Assembly: GCA_021325135.1 (NCBI GenBank)
Contig: JAJPHT010000046.1
Span: 1-64,000, forward strand
Length of the DNA stretch: 64,000 nucleotides
Direction: 5' to 3'
DNA from: Pseudomonadota bacterium
Lineage (GTDB): Archaea > Thermoplasmatota > SW-10-69-26 > JACQPN01 > JAJPHT01
The position numbers and the translations under genes were made by a program. Positions 59,271-64,000 of the stretch are shown here, in pieces. The stretch's first letter is position 1. The number at the start of each line of letters is the position of its first letter. The notes beneath the pieces were generated by a model. It did not search any database. It worked only from the letters and a program-made list of their open reading frames with translations, and was not told the origin of the DNA.

Positions 59271-59798
59271 TCAGAAGTCGAACACGGACCAGCAGAGCTC
59301 GTTGCGGACCCGCTGGTCGTCGAGCACGAGCGCCCGGATCTCCGGCGGGAGGCGCGCCCGCTGCCATCGGCACTCCTGCCAGCCGGCCTCGTCGGCCTCG
59401 CGGTCCGGGGCCGCCGCGCGGACAGCCTTGATGGCGTAGGCCGCCGCGCCGAGGTAGTGCGCCGCGACGTGGGGGACGGCCGCGGCCTGCCCCGCGGAGT
59501 GCGCGGCATGCCGCGGGGCGCCGGAAAGCTCCCTCGCGGCGTCGTTCGCCTCCCCCGCGGCCTCCCGCGCCTGGGTCATCTTGACCTCGCCGCGGGTCCA
59601 GGCGCGCGCGAGCGCGATCGCCCGGCGCGGCCGGGGGTCGTCAGGGCGAGCCTGCTCGAACAGGGGAAGGACGTGCTCCGTGCACTCGGCGGCCCAGAGC
59701 GCCAGCAGGCGATGATGCTCGTCGCTCAACGTCCCGCCTCGGCGCACCGTGGTGAGCCGGGGGTCGCGTTCGTAGGGGAGGATCATGCGGCGGCCCAT
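59271..59798 (-). CDS. Putative immunity protein, Imm5-like
   Basis: 175 aa from MGRRMILPYERD (or 171 from the next Met). The middle carries LSDEHHRLLALWAAECTEHVLPLFEQARPDDPRPRRAIALARAWTRGE and AHSAGQAAAVPHVAAHYLGAAAYAIKAV, a pattern I recall from proteins annotated as Imm5-like putative immunity proteins in bacteria. These would neutralise toxins of polymorphic toxin systems. No toxin gene is adjacent, so it may be an orphan or have another function. A cytoplasmic location is expected. Upstream ORF extension to 308 aa is shadow. Confidence 0.65.
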   Translation of the reverse strand: MGRRMILPYERDPRLTTVRRGGTLSDEHHRLLALWAAECTEHVLPLFEQARPDDPRPRRAIALARAWTRGEVKMTQAREAAGEANDAARELSGAPRHAAHSAGQAAAVPHVAAHYLGAAAYAIKAVRAAAPDREADEAGWQECRWQRARLPPEIRALVLDDQRVRNELCWSVFDF

Positions 59799-59857
59799 GG
59801 GATGCTCGGCCTGCTCGTCGTCCCGCGGGGACTCCCCGCGCCTTCGATAAGCGTTTT

Positions 59858-60090
59858 TCACGGGCCCGCTGAGGTCTGGATGAGGGAGCCCGCCTCCAGG
59901 TCCAGCGGGGAGCCGCGCTCCTGGAGGCGGGCCTTCACGCTCGTGCGGTGGGCGACCGAGCGGTTCCCTCCGAACTTGGCCTTCGCGCGGACGCGCTTGA
60001 CGCGCTCCCAGGGCGGTCGTCCTGGGTGAGGTGCGCGAGGATCCAGTCCTTCCCAGAGAGGACGAAGTGGCTCGGCACGATGGGCGGCAT
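59858..60090 (-). pseudogene. Probable frameshifted small gene
   Basis: Frame 1 from ATG gives MPPIVPSHFVLSGKDWILAHLTQDD and then loses sense. A second frame continues from RPPWERVKRVRAKAKFGGN through RSVAHRTSVKARLQERG and SPLDLEAGSLIQ to a stop. Joining them needs one added base near a GACCGCCCTGG (about 60016-60026) and yields about 77 coherent residues. The total length (233 nt) fits loss of one nucleotide. I do not recognise the family. As with citrate synthase, a sequencing or assembly error in a C-run is as likely as real decay. Confidence 0.5.
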
Positions 60091-60138
60091 CGCGGCTCCG
60101 TCGCCCGGCACGCCCCTCTTTCCTGCAATCCCCTGGCG

Positions 60139-60915
60139 TCACGCCTGCACGTGGAACAGCAGCCCCACGCCGTAGGTGATGAGGGCGGCGACCGCACCCA
60201 GGGCCAGCATCTCGAGGCCGCCGCGCCACCAGCGCAGGCCGGCGGTGACGTTCTTGATGGAGCCCGCGGTGAAGAGGCCCGCCAGCGCGAAGGCGGTGGA
60301 GACGGCGAGACCCGTCGTGCGCTCCGTGACGAAGAAGTAGGCCACCAGGGGCAGGAGGGCGCCCACGACGAAGGCGAGCATGACGAGGCCCATGGCGACG
60401 AAGGGGCTGCGGTCGCTCTCCTCGCCCACGCCGAACTCCTCGCGCATCATGAAGTCCACGAAGCGGTCCTCGTCCGCGACGACGTGGTCCGCGATGCGGG
60501 GGACGAGGTCCGCGGGGTAGTCCTTCTTGGCGAGCATGTCGTGGACCTCCTCCTTCTCCAGCTTGGGGTACTTGCGGATGTGCTCGCGCTCGCGCTGCGC
60601 CTCGCTGGCGTAGTACTCGCTCTGGCTCTTGGTGGAGAGGTACTCGCCCAGGCCCATGGAGAGGGCGCCCGCCACCGCCGCCGCCGTGCCCGCGATGGCG
60701 ATCTCGCGCGTGCCCAGCGCGGCGCCCGCGACGCCCGCCGTGATGGCGTACACCGAGACGAGGCCGTCGTTGAAGCCCAGGATCAGGTCGCGCACGTAGT
60801 TGCGCACGGCCGAGTGCTCGTCCGCCTCGCCGTGGGGCGCGTTGAGCCGGCTGCGCGGCACCGTCTTGTGCGTCGCCTGCAGCTCGGGCAGCGTGCGGGG
60901 CTCCTTCTTGGGCAC
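60139..60915 (-). CDS. VIT1/CCC1-family iron or manganese transporter
   Basis: 258 aa. The family motif in the first helix is NYVRDLILGFNDGLVSVYAITAGVAG, with the D-x-x-L-G-x-x-D-G build; next LSMGLGEYLSTKSQSEYYASE. A cytoplasmic acidic region (ADHVVADEDRFVDFMMREEFG) that binds metal in plant VIT1 follows, then three further helices (SPFVAMGLVMLAFVVGALLPLVAYFF, GLAVSTAFALAGLFTAGSIK, LEMLALGAVAALITYGVGLLF). It would move Fe2+ or Mn2+ out of the cytoplasm in exchange for protons. It stands alone, with a TATA-like box 27 nt upstream. Confidence 0.9.
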   Translation of the reverse strand: MPKKEPRTLPELQATHKTVPRSRLNAPHGEADEHSAVRNYVRDLILGFNDGLVSVYAITAGVAGAALGTREIAIAGTAAAVAGALSMGLGEYLSTKSQSEYYASEAQREREHIRKYPKLEKEEVHDMLAKKDYPADLVPRIADHVVADEDRFVDFMMREEFGVGEESDRSPFVAMGLVMLAFVVGALLPLVAYFFVTERTTGLAVSTAFALAGLFTAGSIKNVTAGLRWWRGGLEMLALGAVAALITYGVGLLFHVQA

Positions 60916-60937
60916 GCCGCCGCGATGGCGGGGCGGG

Positions 60938-60948
60938 GGTAAGACGCT
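60938..60948 (-). promoter_or_regulatory. TATA-like box of the VIT-family gene
   Basis: AAGCGTCTTAC on the minus strand is centred about 27 nt before the ATG, the leaderless distance. Confidence 0.35.
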
Positions 60949-61031
60949 TGGGTCCCGAGGGGCCCCCGGTCCCCAGGGGCCCAGGTCCGAAACCGGCCAA
61001 CAGGAAGCCTGGGAGCGCGGTCAAGCCCTCG

Positions 61032-61223
61032 ATGGACGACCTCACCCCCGAGGCCCGGGCGCGCAGGCTGCTGCGCGAGGCGCAGGCGGACTACGACCAT
61101 GCGCGCCATTCCGCCCGAGAGATGGGCCTTCCGCCCGACGAGAGCGAGGCCCGCGTGCGCGACGCGGCGACGCGGCTGCACGAGGCGGCGCGGGCGCTGC
61201 GCGAGGCCCGGCGGCGCTCGTAG
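61032..61223 (+). CDS. Small charged helical protein, 63 aa
   Basis: From MDDLTPEARARRLLREAQADYDHARHS to a basic end (REARRRS). It is one or two amphipathic helices, soluble and without a motif. The 91-aa frame in the track starts in a Gly/Pro-rich region that is unlikely to be translated. Position between VIT-like and gyrA genes, converging on gyrA with 5 nt between stops. Could be spurious. Confidence 0.4.
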   Translation: MDDLTPEARARRLLREAQADYDHARHSAREMGLPPDESEARVRDAATRLHEAARALREARRRS

Positions 61224-61228
61224 GCCGC

Positions 61229-63829
61229 CTACTCGTCCTCGGGCTCGTCGCTGCGCCGCGGCGCGTCGCCTTCCTGGGGGAGCGTGTCGATGGGCACGTG
61301 CCGCAGCGCCTCCTCGGTCGCGCGGACCTCCTCGCGCTCGACCTCGGCGGGGATGTCGTCCTTGGCGAGGCGCGCGAGGGCCATGACCTTGTCGCCCTCG
61401 TCGAGGCGCATGATGCGGTTGCCCTGCACGTTGCGGCCCAGCACGCTCACGGTGCTCACGGGGAGGCGGATCACCATGCCGCGCGTCGAGGTGACGATGA
61501 CCTCGTCGTCGTCCTTGACCTCGCGCACCGCGACGACCTTGCCGTTGCGGGTGGTGGTCTGGATGGTGATGATGCCGCTGCCGCCGCGCCCCTGGAGGCG
61601 GTACTCCGGGATGGGCGTGCGCTTGCCGTAGCCGTTCTCGGTGACGGTGAGCAATTGGCCGTTCTTGTCGTGGACGATGGCCAGCGAGACGACCTCGTCG
61701 TCCCCTTCGAGGCTGACGCCTCGCACGCCGGTCGCGGGGCGGCCCATGGGGCGCACGTCGGCCTCGTGGAAGCGGATGCTGGTGCCGTGGCTCTTGGCGA
61801 GGATGATCTCGTCGTCGCCTCCGGTGACGCCCACGCCGATCAGCTCGTCGCCCTCGTCCATGCCCACGGCGATGATGCCGGTGACGCGGGGGCGCGAGTA
61901 TTCCGCGAGGGCGGTCTTCTTGACGGTGCCCTTCCGGGTGGCGAAGAAGAGGAACTTGTCCTCCGCGAACGCCTTCACGGGCAGCGCGGCCTGGATCTTC
62001 TCGCCGGGCGCCAGCCCTTCGAGGAGGTTCACGATGGCCTTGCCTTTGCTTTGCCGGTTGCCTTCGGGGATGTCGTAGCCCTTCAGCCAGTAGACGCGGC
62101 CCGTGTTGGTGAAGAAGAGGACGTACTGGTGCGTCGTCGTGGGGAAGAGGTCCACGACGAAGTCCGTCTCCTTGGTCTCCATGCCCACGAGCCCCTTGCC
62201 GCCGCGGCGCTGCGTGCGGTACGCGTCCACGGGGATGCGCTTGATGTAGCCGTCGTTGGTGATGAGGATGACGACGTGCTCGTCGGGGACGAGGTCCTCC
62301 ATGCTGATCTCGCCCGCGGCCTCGACGATCTGCGTGCGGCGCTCGTCGCCGAACGTCTCGGCAAGCTCGTCCAGCTCGCGCACGATGATCTTGAGCACCT
62401 CGTCGCGGCTGGCGAGGATCTCCTCATAGCGGCGGATCTTGCCCGAAAGCTCGACGATCTCGTCCTTGAGCGCCTGCGTCTCCAGGCCCGTGAGCTTGCT
62501 GAGGCGCAGCTCCAGGATGGCCTTGGCCTGCACCTCGTCGAGGCGCCCCGCCTCGATGGGCGGGAACCCGGGCACCTGGATGGCGGCGAAGTCCATCTGC
62601 ATGAGGGAGGCGCGCGCCTCCTCGGAGTCGCGGCTCTGCCGGATGCGGTGGATGACCTCGTCGACGTTGCTCACGGCGCGCAGCAGGCCGCCCACGACGT
62701 GGGCGCGCTCCTGGGCCTTGCGCAGGTCGAAGGCGGTGCGGCGGCGCACGACCTCCTCGCGATGCTTGAGGTAGTTCTCGAAGAAGCCTGGGAGCGTGAG
62801 CACGCGGGGCTGGTTGTCCACCAGCGCCAGGTTGAGGACGCCGAAGGAGGTCTCCATCTGCGTCGTCTTGTAGAGGTTGTTGAGCACGACGTCGGGGATG
62901 GCGTCGCGCTTCAGCTCGATGACGATGCGCATGCCGTCGCGGTCGCTCTCGTCGCGCAGGTCGCTGATGCCATCGATCTTCTTCTCCTTCACGAGGTCCG
63001 CGATGCTGGAGAGAAGATTGCTCTTGTTGACCATGTAGGGGATCTCGGTGACGATGATCCGGTGGCGGTCCTTCTTCTCCTCCATCTCGGCCTTCGCGCG
63101 GACCTTGATCACGCCGCGGCCCGTGGAGTACGCGTCCACGATGCCCTGGCGCCCGTAGATGCTTCCGCCGGTGGGGAAGTCGGGGCCCGGCATGACCTTG
63201 AGGAACTCCGCGATGGGCGTGTTGGGGTCGGCGACGTAGAGCTTCAGCGCGGTCGCGACCTCGCGCAGGTTGTGGGGCGGGATGTTGGTCGCCATGCCCA
63301 CCGCGATGCCGCTGCTGCCATTGACCAGGAGGTTGGGGAGCTTCGCCGGCATGACGCTGGGCTCCTTGCGGGAGGCGTCGTAGTTGTCGACGAAGTCGAC
63401 CGTCTCGCGGTCGATGTCCTCCAGCATCTCCATGGCGATCTTGCTGAGGCGGCACTCGGTGTAGCGCATGGCCGCCGCGCCGTCGCCGTCCACGCTTCCG
63501 AAGTTGCCCTGGCCGTCGATGAGCTCGTAGCGCAGCGAGAAGTCCTGCGCCATGCGCACCAGCGAGTCGTAGACCGCGGTGTCGCCGTGGGGGTGGTACT
63601 TGCCCAGCACCTCGCCCACCACCAGCGCGCTCTTGCGGTAGGCCTTGTCGGGCGAGAGGCCCAATTCCCCCATGGCGTAGAGGATGCGGCGGTGGACGGG
63701 CTTCAGCCCATCCCGCACGTCGGGCAGCGCGCGCCCGACGATGACGCTCATGGCGTAGTCGATGTAGCTCGTGCGCATCTCATCGCTGAGGGGGCGCTCG
63801 ACGACGGTTCCGTGGTTCTCCATGCCCAT
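61229..63829 (-). CDS. gyrA: DNA gyrase subunit A
   Basis: 866 aa. Type IIA topoisomerase subunit that cuts and rejoins DNA. The winged-helix catalytic block is complete: [21 protein letters not shown], and the active Tyr in [15 protein letters not shown] near residue 120. The C-terminal beta-pinwheel contains QRRGGKG (about residue 540), the GyrA box needed for DNA wrapping, followed by repeated blades ([38 protein letters not shown]). The GyrA box means true gyrase with negative supercoiling ability, not topoisomerase IV. It follows gyrB after 6 nt. Gyrase in archaea is of bacterial origin and occurs in euryarchaeal groups such as haloarchaea and Thermoplasmata. Confidence 0.97.
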   Translation of the reverse strand: MGMENHGTVVERPLSDEMRTSYIDYAMSVIVGRALPDVRDGLKPVHRRILYAMGELGLSPDKAYRKSALVVGEVLGKYHPHGDTAVYDSLVRMAQDFSLRYELIDGQGNFGSVDGDGAAAMRYTECRLSKIAMEMLEDIDRETVDFVDNYDASRKEPSVMPAKLPNLLVNGSSGIAVGMATNIPPHNLREVATALKLYVADPNTPIAEFLKVMPGPDFPTGGSIYGRQGIVDAYSTGRGVIKVRAKAEMEEKKDRHRIIVTEIPYMVNKSNLLSSIADLVKEKKIDGISDLRDESDRDGMRIVIELKRDAIPDVVLNNLYKTTQMETSFGVLNLALVDNQPRVLTLPGFFENYLKHREEVVRRRTAFDLRKAQERAHVVGGLLRAVSNVDEVIHRIRQSRDSEEARASLMQMDFAAIQVPGFPPIEAGRLDEVQAKAILELRLSKLTGLETQALKDEIVELSGKIRRYEEILASRDEVLKIIVRELDELAETFGDERRTQIVEAAGEISMEDLVPDEHVVILITNDGYIKRIPVDAYRTQRRGGKGLVGMETKETDFVVDLFPTTTHQYVLFFTNTGRVYWLKGYDIPEGNRQSKGKAIVNLLEGLAPGEKIQAALPVKAFAEDKFLFFATRKGTVKKTALAEYSRPRVTGIIAVGMDEGDELIGVGVTGGDDEIILAKSHGTSIRFHEADVRPMGRPATGVRGVSLEGDDEVVSLAIVHDKNGQLLTVTENGYGKRTPIPEYRLQGRGGSGIITIQTTTRNGKVVAVREVKDDDEVIVTSTRGMVIRLPVSTVSVLGRNVQGNRIMRLDEGDKVMALARLAKDDIPAEVEREEVRATEEALRHVPIDTLPQEGDAPRRSDEPEDE

Positions 63830-63835
63830 TCCCCC

Positions 63836-64000
63836 TTACACGTCGATGTTCTTGGCGTTGCGCGCCTGCTCCATGATGAAGTCCCTGCGCGGCTCGACCG
63901 CGTCCCCCATGAGGACGTCGAAGAGCGCGGAAGCCCCCGCGGCGTCGTCCACGCTGACGCGCGCCAGCGTGCGGGTCTCGGGGTCCATGGTGGTTTCCCA
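63836..64000 (-). CDS. gyrB: DNA gyrase subunit B, C-terminal end (cut by window edge)
   Basis: 54 residues reading [15 protein letters not shown] ... [29 protein letters not shown] and a TAA stop. This is the conserved C-terminus of GyrB (L-x-x-LMGDxVEPRRxFIxxxAxxxxxLDx), part of the TOPRIM-side domain that contacts GyrA. Its stop is 6 nt before gyrA, so gyrB-gyrA are one operon; a GGGGG stretch in between may serve as ribosome-binding site for gyrA. Confidence 0.95.
   Translation of the reverse strand, partial: WETTMDPETRTLARVSVDDAAGASALFDVLMGDAVEPRRDFIMEQARNAKNIDV

Overview
The window is a stretch of a high-GC (about 70% by eye) archaeal genome. Archaeal markers are ribosomal protein eL37, a GHMP-type shikimate kinase, the aspartate-semialdehyde-based shikimate entry (ADH synthase plus dehydroquinate synthase II), a degenerate PolB2-like DNA polymerase, and TATA boxes 23-28 nt upstream of first genes (leaderless-type promoters). 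Bacterial-type DNA gyrase, UvrC, HutH and FKBP/winged-helix membrane proteins point to a euryarchaeal lineage such as Thermoplasmatota or a relative of the haloarchaea. Sequence alone does not let me go further. Genes in operons overlap tightly, with ATGA, GTGA, TTGA and one probable CTGA junction.

Layout. 0-6 kb: a BNR-repeat lipoprotein, two convergent class I aminotransferases, dihydroorotase, a SprT-like peptidase and a KTSC protein. 6-9.5 kb: a three-gene cassette of a PolB2-like polymerase with degenerate motif C, a small conserved protein and a RecA/RadA-fold protein without a Walker A; this looks like an archaeal counterpart of a bacterial mutasome. 9.5-19 kb: UvrC, an FKBP-like membrane protein, a small membrane protein/wHTH pair, citrate synthase (frameshifted in a C-run), a small membrane protein coupled to an HExxH protein, a TMEM175-like channel and a second BNR lipoprotein. 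19.1-21.5 kb: a lower-GC island with a beta-class DNA methyltransferase and a NotI-family restriction enzyme. 21.6-25 kb: a membrane-anchored wHTH protein, carA and an ACT-domain regulator.

25-35.2 kb: a ten-gene operon running from ADH synthase through chorismate synthase and chorismate mutase/prephenate dehydrogenase to aspartate kinase and aspartate-semialdehyde dehydrogenase. It makes its own precursor (aspartate semialdehyde) and carries flux to chorismate and prephenate. 35-47.6 kb: a secreted protein, a third BNR lipoprotein, an EEP nuclease/phosphatase, a three-subunit sarcosine-oxidase-like dehydrogenase, two GNATs, histidine ammonia-lyase, a multi-TM histidine kinase and a large secreted protein. 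47.8-54.3 kb: carB, whose upstream region matches that of carA at equal spacing, a fourth BNR lipoprotein, a helical protein and an 8-Cys secreted peptide. 54.5-64 kb: a cupredoxin-like membrane protein, QueC, GNAT, a Ddl-like ATP-grasp ligase, an unknown Cys-containing protein, eL37, an Imm5-like protein, a probable frameshifted small gene, a VIT1-like transporter, GyrA and the C-terminus of GyrB.

Non-coding structure is unusually rich: two families of dispersed inverted-repeat elements (two copies each), a 33-bp perfect inverted repeat between lysC and asd, and two in-frame palindromic insertions within coding sequences. No tRNA, rRNA or CRISPR array was found.
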